In this document: one piece after another, positions 1-9,181 of the stretch | How positions within the stretch are numbered: the first letter of the stretch is position 1 | Layout of the letters: each line of letters opens with the position of its first letter | Source of the DNA: Hyphomonadaceae bacterium | GTDB taxonomy: Bacteria > Pseudomonadota > Alphaproteobacteria > Caulobacterales > Aquidulcibacteraceae | Reading direction: 5' to 3' | Length of the DNA stretch: 64,000 nt | Assembly: GCA_019636095.1 (NCBI GenBank) | Contig: JAHBYF010000002.1 | Span: 124,001 to 188,000, forward strand | The notes under the pieces: model-generated | What the model saw: the letters and a program-made list of their open reading frames with translations, nothing else | Told to the model about the DNA's origin: nothing | Database searches by the model: none | Position numbers and translations under genes: made by a program

Positions 1-1266
1 GAGGCCAAAGTTCACATTCATGGGCTGAAATGAGCCCTTACCGTCGCCGATATGCCCGCCCGTCACGTGCGCGATCAGCGCGCCAAACGCGGTCGTTGCA
101 GGCGGCGGCTCAATCGCGCGACCCAAACGCTCCGCCGCAGCAAAGCGCCCAGCCATCATCCCCATAGCCGCGCTCTCGACGTAGCCCTCAACACCGGTCA
201 CTTGCCCCGCGAACCGCACCCGAGGCTCCGCGCGCAAACGCAAAGTGCCGTCCAACAGTCTCGGCGAATTCAAAAACGTATTGCGATGGATCCCGCCCAG
301 CCGCGCGAACCGCGCGTTCTGCAAGCCGGGGATCATCCGGAAAATCTCTTCCTGTGCGCCGTATTTCAGCTTGGTCTGAAAGCCGACAATGTTGAACAGC
401 GTACCAAGCTTATTGTCTTGCCGAAGCTGCACCACCGCATGCGGCCGCTTGCCAACACGCGGGTCCATCAGCCCCACCGGTTTCATCGGTCCAAACCGCA
501 ACGTGTCCGGCCCGCGCTCCGCCATCACCTCGATCGGCAAACAGCCCTCGAAATAGGGCGTGTTCTTTTCCCACTCACGAAACTCAGTCTTCGCGCCGCT
601 GTTCAGCGCGTTGATGAACGCCGTGTACTGCGCCTCATCCATAGGGCAGTTCACGTACGCCGCCTTATCGCCGCCGGGCCCTTCCTTGTCGTAACGCGAT
701 TGTTTCCACGCGATGTCGAAGTCTATCGAGTCCGCATGCACGATCGGCGCGATCGCATCGAAGAAGGCGAGCGAGTCCTCACCGGTGAGATTTCGGATCG
801 AGTCCGCTAGGCTCGGAGACGTCAAAGGTCCGGTGCAAAAGATGATGCTGTCATCATCCTGGGCGTGCCTAGGATGATGGAGCAATTGATCCAGTGAACG
901 CACCTCGCCGCGTTCAACGCTGATCAGCGGATGCGCTGTCAAAGCCGCGGTCACAGCATCGCTGAACACGTCCCGGTCAACCGCCAGCGCGCTGCCCGCC
1001 GGCACCTGCGCCGGCTCGGCGCTCGCCATCACCAGCGAGCCCATTCGGCGCATTTCCTCATGCAGCAAGCCAACCGCGTTGCCGCGCCAGTCGTCGCTCC
1101 GGAACGAGTTGGAGCACACCAGCTCGGCGAACTTCTCCGTATGGTGCGCGTCGGTTTTCACCACTGGCCGCATTTCGTGCAGCACGACTGGCACGCCAGC
1201 GTTCGCCAACGCCCATGCGGCTTCCGATCCGGCGAGCCCGCCGCCGACAACATGAACCGGTTTCAT
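1..1266 (-). CDS. trmFO: TrmFO, folate/FAD-dependent tRNA m5U54 methyltransferase (3' end outside window)
   Basis: TrmFO uses 5,10-methylenetetrahydrofolate and FADH2 to make ribothymidine at tRNA position 54. I translated 422 codons on the minus strand; the frame is still open at base 1, so the C-terminal few tens of residues are missing (the family is usually 440-480 aa). The N-terminus has the FAD-binding glycine-rich turn [16 protein letters not shown], then HEMRP and the family signature [11 protein letters not shown] with its conserved cysteine. [16 protein letters not shown] near the edge is also typical. An in-frame ATG at 1278 is an alternative start four codons upstream; neither start has a clear ribosome site. 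The gene is divergent from the membrane protein starting at 1355. Confidence 0.93.
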   Translation of the reverse strand, partial: MKPVHVVGGGLAGSEAAWALANAGVPVVLHEMRPVVKTDAHHTEKFAELVCSNSFRSDDWRGNAVGLLHEEMRRMGSLVMASAEPAQVPAGSALAVDRDVFSDAVTAALTAHPLISVERGEVRSLDQLLHHPRHAQDDDSIIFCTGPLTSPSLADSIRNLTGEDSLAFFDAIAPIVHADSIDFDIAWKQSRYDKEGPGGDKAAYVNCPMDEAQYTAFINALNSGAKTEFREWEKNTPYFEGCLPIEVMAERGPDTLRFGPMKPVGLMDPRVGKRPHAVVQLRQDNKLGTLFNIVGFQTKLKYGAQEEIFRMIPGLQNARFARLGGIHRNTFLNSPRLLDGTLRLRAEPRVRFAGQVTGVEGYVESAAMGMMAGRFAAAERLGRAIEPPPATTAFGALIAHVTGGHIGDGKGSFQPMNVNFGL

Positions 1267-1354
1267 CAGCGCTGACATGCCGCGCCCGCGCGGGGATCGC
1301 AAGTCGCGCCCGGCAGCTTGCGCTGAGATGCGTCGCCGTGGCAGGCCAAGACCT

Positions 1355-2164
1355 ATGTCCGATGCCACACCGATTTCCATTCGCGACACCGTGGGCGCAG
1401 CGCTCCGCTTTGTGCGCGAGAACGTGCGTTTTGTGTTTATCGTCGCGGCGCTGGCGGCGCTCGCTCAGGCGATTTTTCTTCCCCTAGGTCCCAACGTCGC
1501 CTGGATGGCGGCCGTGCTCATCGCGGTGCTGGTCGCGCACACGGCGCTGACGAGGGCGGCTCTCGGCGACGCGCCATTTGAAACGCTGCCAGCCAGCGCC
1601 ACGCGCGTCGGCGGCGCGATGCTGATGGTGGGTCTGTTTCTCGGCATCGTGTTCGTGATGCTGATGTTCACCGCTATGTCGTTCATCATTGCGCCCTATC
1701 AAGCCGAGTTGCAGGCCGTCGGTCAAAACCAAGAGGCGGTGCAAGCAATCGTCGAGCGGGCGCTGCAAGAGCAGCAGGGGCGGATGACCATTGCGATGGT
1801 CATCGGCGCGGTGTTGTTTTTCCTCGTCACGACGCGTTTCTACCTCGCCGCGCCGGCAACGATCGACCGCAAGCGCATCTCGGTATTCGAAAGCTGGCGG
1901 ATGACGCGCGGCAATTTCCTGCGCATTGCTGGCGCGCGCCTGTTCTTGCTGACGCCGGCCTTCATCCTGGCCAGCATGCTGCAAGCACTACTCGCGTCCG
2001 CCGTCGGCGCGCCGACCGGCGATCCGGTTCAGATGCTGAATTATGCACAATCGAATCTGTTGGGTTTTGCGCTCTTCTACACGCTCAGCATTTTTCTTCA
2101 GATCGTCATCTATTCGGTGCTGGAAGCCGCGCTTTCCGCGAAGATATACCGTAGCTTGGCCTAA
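1355..2164 (+). CDS. Multi-pass inner-membrane protein of unknown function
   Basis: A 269-residue hydrophobic protein starting [14 protein letters not shown]. About six membrane segments can be seen: two near residues 20-65, one near 90-115, one near 145-170, one near 190-215 and one near 230-255. I do not recognise a catalytic motif. The layout resembles bacterial proteins like the membrane domain of glycerophosphodiester phosphodiesterases, but this is only a resemblance in shape. I chose the ATG at 1355 because the upstream in-frame residues (from 1277) are basic and not membrane-like; an ATG at 1328 is possible. The MATE gene begins 43 bases downstream on the same strand, so the two may share a transcript. 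Confidence 0.7.
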   Translation: MSDATPISIRDTVGAALRFVRENVRFVFIVAALAALAQAIFLPLGPNVAWMAAVLIAVLVAHTALTRAALGDAPFETLPASATRVGGAMLMVGLFLGIVFVMLMFTAMSFIIAPYQAELQAVGQNQEAVQAIVERALQEQQGRMTIAMVIGAVLFFLVTTRFYLAAPATIDRKRISVFESWRMTRGNFLRIAGARLFLLTPAFILASMLQALLASAVGAPTGDPVQMLNYAQSNLLGFALFYTLSIFLQIVIYSVLEAALSAKIYRSLA

Positions 2165-2207
2165 GCCTCGACCGACTCAGGCGGCTCCGCTAAAAGCACG
2201 CGCCCTC

Positions 2208-3581
2208 ATGGTCGCCACCCGATCTTTCGTCGCGCCTCTGCTGCGCATTGCCGGCCCCGTCGCGCTCGCGCGGCTCGGCATTATCGGCATGGCGTTGGCG
2301 GATGTGATTGTCGTCGGGCAGCTCGCACCGGATGAACTCCCGCACCAGGCGCTGGGCTGGGCGCCGACGGCCGTCTTCCTCGTCGCCGCAATTGGCTTGC
2401 TGCAGGGCGTGCAAGTGCTTGCCGCGCGCTCGATCGGCGAGGGCAACAAACTGGGCGCGGGTGTGGTCCTGCGCCGAGGCTTGGTGCTGGCGCTTATCGC
2501 GGGCGCGTTGTCGGCGGCGCTGATGTGGTTGGGCGGCGAGCGGCTGTTCACGATTTTTGGCATCGACGAGTCGCTGGCGGGCCCATCGACGCCGGTCATG
2601 CGCGTGCTGGCGTTTTCGATCCCACTGCATCTTCTCTACATTGCCGGCACCTTCTTTCTTGAAGCGATCAAGAAGCCAGGCATTTCCACCGTCGTGATGT
2701 GGCTCGCTAACGGCGTGAACCTGGGGCTCAACCTGCTCTGGGTGCCGGAACACGGCGCGATCGGTTCAGCTTGGGCGACGGTTGGCGCGCGTGTCTTCCT
2801 CGCGGGATTACTGCTGATTTGCATCTTCTTCCTGCGTGATGGCGTTGATTACGGCGTGCGCAAGGGCAAGGGCGCGAAAGGGGCGGGCTATGGCGCATTG
2901 TTGGCTGTCGGCGCCGCTGCAGCAGTGAGTCAGGCTGTGGAAGCCGGCGCCTTCTCCGCCATGACCGTTATCGCCGGCCGCATCAGCGCCGACGTCGTTG
3001 CGGCCTACCAGATTCTGCTCAATCTGATGGCGTTCGTGTTCATGATCGCGCTCGGCCTTGCTGCTGCAACTGCTGTGCTGGTGAGCGAGGCCATTGGCCG
3101 GGGCGCGCCACACGACGCCGCGCGCGCGGGTTGGACAGGGATTTGGCTCAACGCCATTGGCATGGCGATTGCGGCAGCGCTCATTCTCGTTTTCGCCAAT
3201 CAGCTTGGCCGCGCCTACACCGCGGACATCTCGCTCGCCGCGTTGATCGCATCGCTCATGTGGATTTGTGCGCTGGTGCTGGTCCCGGACGGCACCCAAG
3301 TTGTAGCGGCTTCTGGATTGCGCGCGCGCAGCGACAACTGGTTTCCGACCTTCAGCCATATTCTGGCCTATGCCGGGGTGATGCCGGTGCTCGGATATTG
3401 GCTAGCCGAGCACCAGCATATGGGAGTCAAAGGGCTATTGTTCGCGATCTTCATTTCGAGCGTTGTCAGCGCCGTTGTTTTGCTGCTGCGCTGGTGGGCT
3501 ATCGCGGACAAACCCGCCAAAGCCATCGCGCCGGAAGAACCTGTTGCCGGCTTGGTAGAGGGAGAAGTGCGCGACCGTTAA
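2208..3581 (+). CDS. MATE family multidrug/cation antiporter
   Basis: A 457-residue protein made of about twelve hydrophobic segments in two similar halves, as in the MATE (NorM/DinF) family of Na+- or H+-coupled drug exporters. Family-like features are the N-terminal RIAGPVALARLGIIGMALAD, with an acidic residue in the first helix, and the long basic stretch in the middle that links the halves. The open frame extends upstream to 2043 but that part overlaps the previous gene and is not membrane-like, so the ATG at 2208 is taken. Its TAA shares four bases (TTAA) with the stop of the convergent gene at 3578. The substrate cannot be told from sequence. Confidence 0.88.
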   Translation: MVATRSFVAPLLRIAGPVALARLGIIGMALADVIVVGQLAPDELPHQALGWAPTAVFLVAAIGLLQGVQVLAARSIGEGNKLGAGVVLRRGLVLALIAGALSAALMWLGGERLFTIFGIDESLAGPSTPVMRVLAFSIPLHLLYIAGTFFLEAIKKPGISTVVMWLANGVNLGLNLLWVPEHGAIGSAWATVGARVFLAGLLLICIFFLRDGVDYGVRKGKGAKGAGYGALLAVGAAAAVSQAVEAGAFSAMTVIAGRISADVVAAYQILLNLMAFVFMIALGLAAATAVLVSEAIGRGAPHDAARAGWTGIWLNAIGMAIAAALILVFANQLGRAYTADISLAALIASLMWICALVLVPDGTQVVAASGLRARSDNWFPTFSHILAYAGVMPVLGYWLAEHQHMGVKGLLFAIFISSVVSAVVLLLRWWAIADKPAKAIAPEEPVAGLVEGEVRDR

Positions 3582-4468
3582 GCGTTCGCGCCGAGTATCC
3601 AGCCTTCTTCGCGCTCAACCGCCTCGCGGCGTTTGTCTTCCTTTGCGCGCCCAAACACCGGGCCGAGCTGAAACTTCTCATCGAGTGCATTGAAGCGCTC
3701 GCAGGCGCCACGCACCTGCGCCTGATCTTTGATCTCGCCCGCGTTCGGTTTCGCCGCATAGAGCGAAGGATAAATCTCTGCGAACACCGCTTCGACATCG
3801 TCGATGTCGGCAGGTTTTAGCGCGTCCCAGCCCGTCTCGAACGGCCACAGCTTCACGTTACGCGCATCGTGCAGTCGCTTAACGACGGGGATTCCGGTGA
3901 TCGCCTGACCGCCCACGGAGCCTTGATAGTAGAGCTTCCAGATTGACGAAGCGCCTTTGGCGGCTTCGTCGGCATAGCGAAGCTCCGGCAAATCGCTCGG
4001 CGTGTGCTCACGCGGCCGCTTGGCTGAAAGCATTGTCTGCTCATCGCGGGCAGGGGCGCCCCAGAACGGAAACGCTTCACCCGTCATCAACCGGTTCATC
4101 TTGGCCCCGACTTGGAAGCGGTTGTTGGCGTTGTCGGGCTTGTCCTTCACTTCCCTAACGAGGAACTCCATCAGCGCCCGCCACGGACCGCCAGGGAGCT
4201 GCAACGCCGCCGCCGTCCCACGCGGAAAGCCGAGCGGAAAGTCGAAACCAACCAGCACGCGCTCGCCCTTGCGCTTCAGATCATCGAGCACGGCGTTCAG
4301 CAGTTTCTCCGCTTCAACCCGCGTCGATGGATTGTGCGCTTCGAACGCCATCTGGAATCGCACGTTGCGCTTCAGCACGCCGACCCAGATTGAATCCGGG
4401 CCGGTTGTCGGTTTGGAGGCAGCGCTCCAGTCGACCATCACGTACGCTTGAAACAGACGTTGGTTCAT
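3578..4468 (-). CDS. Conserved hypothetical protein with DUF429-like start
   Basis: A 296-residue soluble protein. The N-terminal AYVMVDWSAASKP followed by IWVGVL and later VLVGFDFPLGFPRG looks like an RNase H-like fold with acidic residues at the ends of strands, as in DUF429-type proteins. Alphaproteobacterial relatives have, as I recall, sometimes been labelled molybdopterin guanine dinucleotide synthesis proteins, but nothing here supports that role and I do not adopt it. The C-terminus (DIDDVEAVFAEIYPSLY, then charged helices) fits a protein that folds nucleic acid or nucleotide, which is a guess. It sits two bases from the minus-strand oxidoreductase gene, so those two are probably co-transcribed. 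Confidence 0.72.
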   Translation of the reverse strand: MNQRLFQAYVMVDWSAASKPTTGPDSIWVGVLKRNVRFQMAFEAHNPSTRVEAEKLLNAVLDDLKRKGERVLVGFDFPLGFPRGTAAALQLPGGPWRALMEFLVREVKDKPDNANNRFQVGAKMNRLMTGEAFPFWGAPARDEQTMLSAKRPREHTPSDLPELRYADEAAKGASSIWKLYYQGSVGGQAITGIPVVKRLHDARNVKLWPFETGWDALKPADIDDVEAVFAEIYPSLYAAKPNAGEIKDQAQVRGACERFNALDEKFQLGPVFGRAKEDKRREAVEREEGWILGANA

Positions 4469-4470
4469 CT

Positions 4471-5469
4471 TCAGCCGAGTTTGACGAGCATTTTGCCCGT
4501 GTTTCCTCCGCTGAAGAGGTTGAGAAACGCTTTCGGCGCGTTCTCAACGCCGTTCTCGACGGTTTCTTCCCACTTAATCTTACCGTCACGCACCCAGCCG
4601 CCCATCTCCGTGTAGAATTGGTCGCGCATGTCGGCGAAGTCGGAGACAATGAAGCCCTGCATCTTGATGCGCTTGCCGACAACGTAACTCATGTTGCGCG
4701 GGCCAGGGGCGGGCTCTTTGTCGTTATAGATCGAGATCATCCCGCACTCGATGAAGCGTGCGAACGGCCGCGCCACTTCGAGCGCAACTTCCAAATGATC
4801 GCCCCCGACATTATCGAAGTAGATGTCGATGCCCTTCGGCGCGGCGGCGCGCACGTTGTCGAGCAGATTGCCCTTCTTGTAGTTCACCGTCGCATCAACG
4901 CCGACGCTCTTCAGCCAAGCAAGCTTCTCGTCGGTGCCAGCCGAAGCAACGACGGTGCAGCCACGCAGCTTCGCGATCTGACACACCGCCGAACCCACAG
5001 CGCCAGCCGCGCCCGACACAAACACAACATCGCCAGCCTTCGGCTCACCAATGCGATGGAAGCTCGTGTACGCCGTCATCCCCGGCATGCCGAGCACGCC
5101 AAGATAAGCTTGCGGCGGCACGCCCGCCGGCAACTTGTTGAGCCCCGAAGCAGGCGAGACGTACGCCTCACGCCAGCCATTGAAGCTCTCGACCAAATCG
5201 CCAGGCGCAAACTTCGGATCGTTCGACTTCACCACCGTGCCAATTGCGCCGCCCTGCAGCGGTTCGCCAATTTGAAACGGCGGCACATAGCTTGGCCGGT
5301 CGTACATGCGCCCACGCATGTAAGGATCGACCGACATCCACTCGTTACGCACCAAAACTTCGCCCGGACCCGGATCGGGAATATCGACCGTCGCCACCTC
5401 AAAATTCGACGCTTCCGGCAGGCCGACAGGGCGGCTCTTCAAACGAACTTCGCGCGACTTGGTCGCCAT
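4471..5469 (-). CDS. MDR-family NADP-dependent oxidoreductase (CurA/leukotriene B4 dehydrogenase type)
   Basis: A 332-residue zinc-independent medium-chain reductase, a family that reduces the C=C bond of enones with NADPH. It has the N-terminal GroES-like part with SVDPYMRGRM, the middle GMPGMTAYTSFHRIGEPKAGD, and the Rossmann motif VSGAAGAVGSAVCQIAK. GIDIYFDNVGGD and MQGFIVSDF are also typical of this subfamily. The open frame runs on to 5685 but the upstream part is translated repeat DNA. The ATG at 5469 has an AGGAG site eight bases upstream and the right family length. It is upstream of and probably co-transcribed with the DUF429-like gene. Confidence 0.9.
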   Translation of the reverse strand: MATKSREVRLKSRPVGLPEASNFEVATVDIPDPGPGEVLVRNEWMSVDPYMRGRMYDRPSYVPPFQIGEPLQGGAIGTVVKSNDPKFAPGDLVESFNGWREAYVSPASGLNKLPAGVPPQAYLGVLGMPGMTAYTSFHRIGEPKAGDVVFVSGAAGAVGSAVCQIAKLRGCTVVASAGTDEKLAWLKSVGVDATVNYKKGNLLDNVRAAAPKGIDIYFDNVGGDHLEVALEVARPFARFIECGMISIYNDKEPAPGPRNMSYVVGKRIKMQGFIVSDFADMRDQFYTEMGGWVRDGKIKWEETVENGVENAPKAFLNLFSGGNTGKMLVKLG

Positions 5470-5523
5470 GGCGGTTGCTCCTGTAAGAATGCGAGGGAGC
5501 TTAGACGAAATTTCCACGCACGC

Positions 5524-5631
5524 ACCCCTCCCCCTTGCGGGGAGGGGCAGGGGTGGGGGTAGCGGCGGTGCTGTTTCAGTACTTCCGCGCCGACACCCCA
5601 CCCCCAACCCCTCCCCGTGAAGGGGAGGGGA
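5524..5631. repeat. Inverted pair of C/G-tract intergenic repeats
   Basis: Two copies of a roughly 37-bp element lie in opposite orientation at 5524-5560 and 5595-5631, separated by about 34 bp. Each copy holds a small stem of its own (CCCCTCCCC then GGGGAGGGG around a short loop) followed by a C- or G-rich tract with the pattern CCCCACCCC. Together the copies can also pair with each other. They sit exactly between the divergent oxidoreductase and gltX genes. Related dispersed repeats are common between genes in Caulobacterales-type genomes, but I know this from general experience and cannot count copies elsewhere here. Confidence 0.8.
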
Positions 5632-5699
5632 GTCGGAAACTGGACACGTCCCGCACCCAGCCGCATAACCCGCCGCTTCCAACAAAGAGTCGTTACGTA

Positions 5700-7037
5700 A
5701 TGTCCATTCGCCTCCGTTTCGCGCCGTCCCCCACGGGACGCATCCATGTCGGCAACGTCCGCACGGCGTTGATGAACTGGCTGTTCGCGATCCCGCAGGG
5801 CGGCAGCGTTCTCTTGCGCATCGACGACACCGATCTCGCCCGCTCCACCAAGGAGTACGAGCAATCGATCGTCGACGACCTCGCGTGGCTCGGCCTCAAG
5901 TGGGGCGAGCGCGCCAACCAATCGCATCGCTTCAAGGAATACGAAGCCGCCGCCGCGAAACTCAAAGCGGCGGGCTTGCTCTATCCCGCCTACGAGACCG
6001 AGGAAGAACTCGATCGCCGCCGCAAAATCGCGCAAGCGACCGGTAAGCCCCCCGTCTACGATCGCGCCGCACTGAAGCTCACGGCGGAAGATCGCGCCAA
6101 ACTCGAAGCCGAGGGGCGCAAGCCCCACTGGCGCTTCAAACTCTCGGGCGCGCGCAAGGAATGGGACGATCTCGTTCGCGGCCACGTCTCCATTGACACG
6201 GCATCACTCAGCGACCCCGTCCTCATCCGCGAAGACGGCGCCTTCCTCTACACGCTGCCATCGGTGGTGGACGATATCGACTTCAAGATCACCCACATCG
6301 TCCGCGGTGAAGATCACGTGACCAATTCCGGTGTGCAGATCGAAATCTTCGAAGCGCTCGGCGGAGTGGCGCCGAAGTTCGGCCATTTCCCGCTTCTGGT
6401 GGGCGCCGACGGCAATGCGCTCTCCAAGCGCATCGGCTCACTGGGTGTGGGCGAACTCGCCGCCGAAGGCTACGAGCCGATGACCGTGCTCTCGCACCTC
6501 GCCAAGATCGGCACCTCCGATCCGGTCGAAGCGCGCGCCACCATCGAACAGCTCGCCGCCGAGTTTGACTTCGCCAAGATCGGCCGCGCGCCCGCGCGCT
6601 TCGATCCCGAAGACCTGAAGCGCGTCAACGCGCAACTCCTGCACCAATACGACTATGCCACCGTGAAAGATCGCCTCGCCAAACTTGACGCCGACAAGGG
6701 CGAAGCGTTCTGGAACGCCGTGCGCGCCAACCTGATCTTGCTCAAAGACGTGCAGGACTATGCCCGCATCGTCGACGGCCCGATCGAACCCGTCGTTACC
6801 GACGCTGCGTTCGCCAGCGCCGCCGCCGAAGTGCTTCCCACCGGCGCCTACGACGCCACGACCTGGCAAGCCTTCACCAACGCCGTAAAAGAAAAAACCG
6901 GCGCTAAAGGCAAAGCGCTTTTCATGCCGCTCCGCCAAGCCCTCACCGGCATGGACCACGGCCCAGAAATGGCCGCGCTCTTCCCGCTGATCGGCGAAGA
7001 ACGCGCGCGCAAGCGCCTGCAGGGGCAGGCGGCTTAG
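5700..7037 (+). CDS. gltX: Glutamyl-tRNA synthetase
   Basis: A 445-residue class Ic aminoacyl-tRNA synthetase that charges tRNA with glutamate. The N-terminus FAPSPTGRIHVGN (residues 7-19) carries the HIGH-type signature, followed by RIDDTD. THIVRGEDHVTNS and the KMSKS-type loop LSKRIGS near residue 243 are all present. The ATG at 5700 is used because the upstream frame is repeat DNA; a weak AAAGAG precedes it. At 445 residues it is shorter than the usual 465-500. Many alphaproteobacteria carry two GltX paralogues, one of which may also charge tRNA-Gln for GatCAB; which one this is cannot be told here. Confidence 0.94.
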   Translation: MSIRLRFAPSPTGRIHVGNVRTALMNWLFAIPQGGSVLLRIDDTDLARSTKEYEQSIVDDLAWLGLKWGERANQSHRFKEYEAAAAKLKAAGLLYPAYETEEELDRRRKIAQATGKPPVYDRAALKLTAEDRAKLEAEGRKPHWRFKLSGARKEWDDLVRGHVSIDTASLSDPVLIREDGAFLYTLPSVVDDIDFKITHIVRGEDHVTNSGVQIEIFEALGGVAPKFGHFPLLVGADGNALSKRIGSLGVGELAAEGYEPMTVLSHLAKIGTSDPVEARATIEQLAAEFDFAKIGRAPARFDPEDLKRVNAQLLHQYDYATVKDRLAKLDADKGEAFWNAVRANLILLKDVQDYARIVDGPIEPVVTDAAFASAAAEVLPTGAYDATTWQAFTNAVKEKTGAKGKALFMPLRQALTGMDHGPEMAALFPLIGEERARKRLQGQAA

Positions 7038-7182
7038 TCTGCTTCTGGCCCTAAACAGACATTGCTCAGATGTGTTATTTGGGCGTTCCGACCATGTGAA
7101 GGAGCCGCGAATGGCCGTAAGGATCAAAGATCCGGCTGCTGCATCCTTCGGCAAGTGGTGCTTCACCTTTGGGGGACGATGT

Positions 7183-7623
7183 ATGCTGAGGGGCACTCAT
7201 CTGACAGCGGCATTGGTTTTACTAGCGGCTTGTGCGTCATCTCGCATGGAAGTGGCGAGCAGCGATCGGCCGGTGAACATATGTGCAGTATTGGCAGATC
7301 CGTCGCCATTCGACGGCGAAGTGGTGAGAGTCGTCGGAAGACTCCGCGCGGATATTCACGGTGCATCGGTGGAGGATGAGACGTGCCCCGATGTGTGGTT
7401 GCCGATCGGGAGCTATGACGACGCGATAGGGGCATTGGACTACTATTCCGTCGTCCGAAGCCAAGCTGGAAATTGGCATGTGAGAATGGATGTGGAGTTG
7501 TTGGGGCGAATTGAGCAGCGTATCGGGGAGGTGCCAAGCTTGGTTGTTCTACCGACCGAATTCTATCGCGTGCGTGTCACTGACGGCGGGCAAGTCACGG
7601 ATCATGTGATGCACGGGGATTAA
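7183..7623 (+). CDS. Small lipoprotein of unknown function
   Basis: A 146-residue protein with a short lipoprotein signal: basic start MLRGTH, hydrophobic run, then the lipobox LAAC with Cys17. The mature part has two cysteines (in NICAVL and DETCPDVW) that could form a disulfide and a strand pattern like VVRVVGRL. I do not recognise a family. GGGGGA lies about nine bases before the ATG, supporting this start over the longer open frame from 7072. No operon partner is obvious; the next gene is about 250 bp away. Confidence 0.65.
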   Translation: MLRGTHLTAALVLLAACASSRMEVASSDRPVNICAVLADPSPFDGEVVRVVGRLRADIHGASVEDETCPDVWLPIGSYDDAIGALDYYSVVRSQAGNWHVRMDVELLGRIEQRIGEVPSLVVLPTEFYRVRVTDGGQVTDHVMHGD

Positions 7624-7877
7624 GCCGGCTCGTCGGCAAGACGACCTCGGTTTCTGGAATCAAGAGCACGCATCAACTGAGCAGACCAATCCGAATGTCT
7701 GCTGGCGAGATTGGGCCGATGCTGCGGGCGCTAAATCACTGACCGCAATGGAGCGAGCAGGTCGCTCGCTGAATTTGTCGCTATGTCATGCCGTGGCCCA
7801 AAGTTGCCGCTCGTGATTTTGCCGCGAACTGCTAGCTTGCAAGACAGTTTGGCTGACTGATGGGAAGAGGCGGGGCA

Positions 7878-8393
7878 ATGGCAGGTGATTTGCTGCAATA
7901 CTTGCCGGCAAAATGGAGGATGCCACTCGCGATTGTTGGAATCGCAGGGGCGGTTATTAGTGCAGGTATGGCCTACGTTGCGTTTTTCAAACCTACCGCA
8001 AGTGCGAACGAAGCTTGGGCTGACATTTCCTCCAGCGAGGACCCTTGCGTTTTGGAAGCTTTCGCCAACTCGTACGCTAACGACGCAACATATGTGCGGC
8101 TCGCCGCGCAAAAACTCAGTGCTCTCGGTTCATGCACTCGGAACAGTTCAACGTCTGCTGTCGCACAGCACAGCATTGCCTCAGGTGATACCTTGCTGAT
8201 TGTGGTTGCTGACGAGCCAGATCTTTCTGGAAGATATCAAGTATATCCGGAAGGCAACGTTATGTTTCCCCTGCTGGGCTCCGTCACGGCCTCTGGCCGA
8301 ACGAGTACCCAATTCAGCGCGGAATTGAGCGCTGCGCTTCAAAGCCGCGGCTATTTGCAGGCACCACGGATCAGAGTGGAAGTGATTGCATGA
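7878..8393 (+). CDS. Membrane-anchored stand-alone Poly_export (Wza N-terminal-like) domain protein
   Basis: A 171-residue protein with one N-terminal membrane helix (about residues 15-37), a linker with two cysteines, and a C-terminal domain of about 75 residues. That domain matches the Poly_export/PES pattern of Wza-type capsule exporters: GDTLLIVVADEPDLSG, then YPEGNVMFPLLGSV and a final helix-strand ending RIRVEVIA. Usual Wza proteins are over 300 aa with SLBB domains and a lipobox; this one stops right after the first domain and has no polysaccharide genes nearby. The ATG at 7878 has GAGGCGGGG before it; an ATG at 7860 is the alternative. Confidence 0.72.
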   Translation: MAGDLLQYLPAKWRMPLAIVGIAGAVISAGMAYVAFFKPTASANEAWADISSSEDPCVLEAFANSYANDATYVRLAAQKLSALGSCTRNSSTSAVAQHSIASGDTLLIVVADEPDLSGRYQVYPEGNVMFPLLGSVTASGRTSTQFSAELSAALQSRGYLQAPRIRVEVIA

Positions 8394-8526
8394 AGTCGGA
8401 CGCATGTCCGTCTTCGGCGAGAGTTAGCCGTTGAACGTCCAGGGTGACCGCCGGCAGGTTTGGAGCGACCGCGCCGCTCACAGAATTTGTCGATACGGCC
8501 CACGCTGGCCCAAAGCGGCCCGCCGG

Positions 8527-9129
8527 TCAGGACATCCATTCCGATCCGCAACGGCGTTGAGACCACACCCAGCGGTCGCCCACTCTGTCGAACACCGCCG
8601 TACCGCCGTGCCCACATAGCATGCCGCACCTGAACGAGAACGTCAGCATCGCGTGCTGCCCGGTAATATCAAAGCCGACTTCAGAAACTTGCAGCAGACC
8701 AGCCTCGAACGCATCCGCGACGGCGCGATCGACGTCGCTTTCGCTAGAGATGTTCATACTGGGATCGTGGATGCGTACCTGTGCCGCTTGATCATCCGGA
8801 TCAACGACGTGAATCGACGAATCCGCAAAATCGGTCTGATTTAGCGTCGTTGTACGAAATAGGCGGGAGACAAGCGTCGTCGCGAGAACCGTGGGAGCGC
8901 AGGAGATTACCCCTTCAGTTTCGGCATCAAACCGCGTCGTCACGTTGGCGAGGTTGACGCGATGCCCTTCGGAGTAAGCACTCACGAACGCTCTATAGAC
9001 TTCCAGCTTACGCTCTCGATTGTCATAGATGGCGGGAACAGCCAGCAACACCGCCGCGAGCGCAATCCCGCTTAGCACCCATTTGACGGCGGAAGACCGG
9101 CGCATAAGCCCACCCATAGAACCACTCAA
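8527..9129 (-). CDS. Hypothetical protein with one N-terminal membrane helix
   Basis: A 200-residue protein with a single hydrophobic segment near residues 15-35 and a remaining part that would face the periplasm. The soluble part has cysteines in ISCAPT, FRCGMLCGHGG and RRCGSEW, suggesting disulfides or metal binding. I do not recognise the family. Start could be the ATG at 9129 or internal ATGs at 9117 or 9105. It is convergent with the Poly_export-domain gene and ends about 130 bases away from it. Confidence 0.55.
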   Translation of the reverse strand: MSGSMGGLMRRSSAVKWVLSGIALAAVLLAVPAIYDNRERKLEVYRAFVSAYSEGHRVNLANVTTRFDAETEGVISCAPTVLATTLVSRLFRTTTLNQTDFADSSIHVVDPDDQAAQVRIHDPSMNISSESDVDRAVADAFEAGLLQVSEVGFDITGQHAMLTFSFRCGMLCGHGGTAVFDRVGDRWVWSQRRCGSEWMS

Positions 9130-9181
9130 GCCTGCGTATCACAGGTCGCGGGGACTGTCCGTTACCGGCGAATAGCAGACC

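Noticed and set aside
52..1275. Open frames on the plus strand
   Set aside because: They are opposite-strand by-products of trmFO, which runs on the minus strand and has clear family motifs.
4327..5562. 411-codon plus-strand frame
   Set aside because: It is antisense to the MDR oxidoreductase, which has all family motifs.
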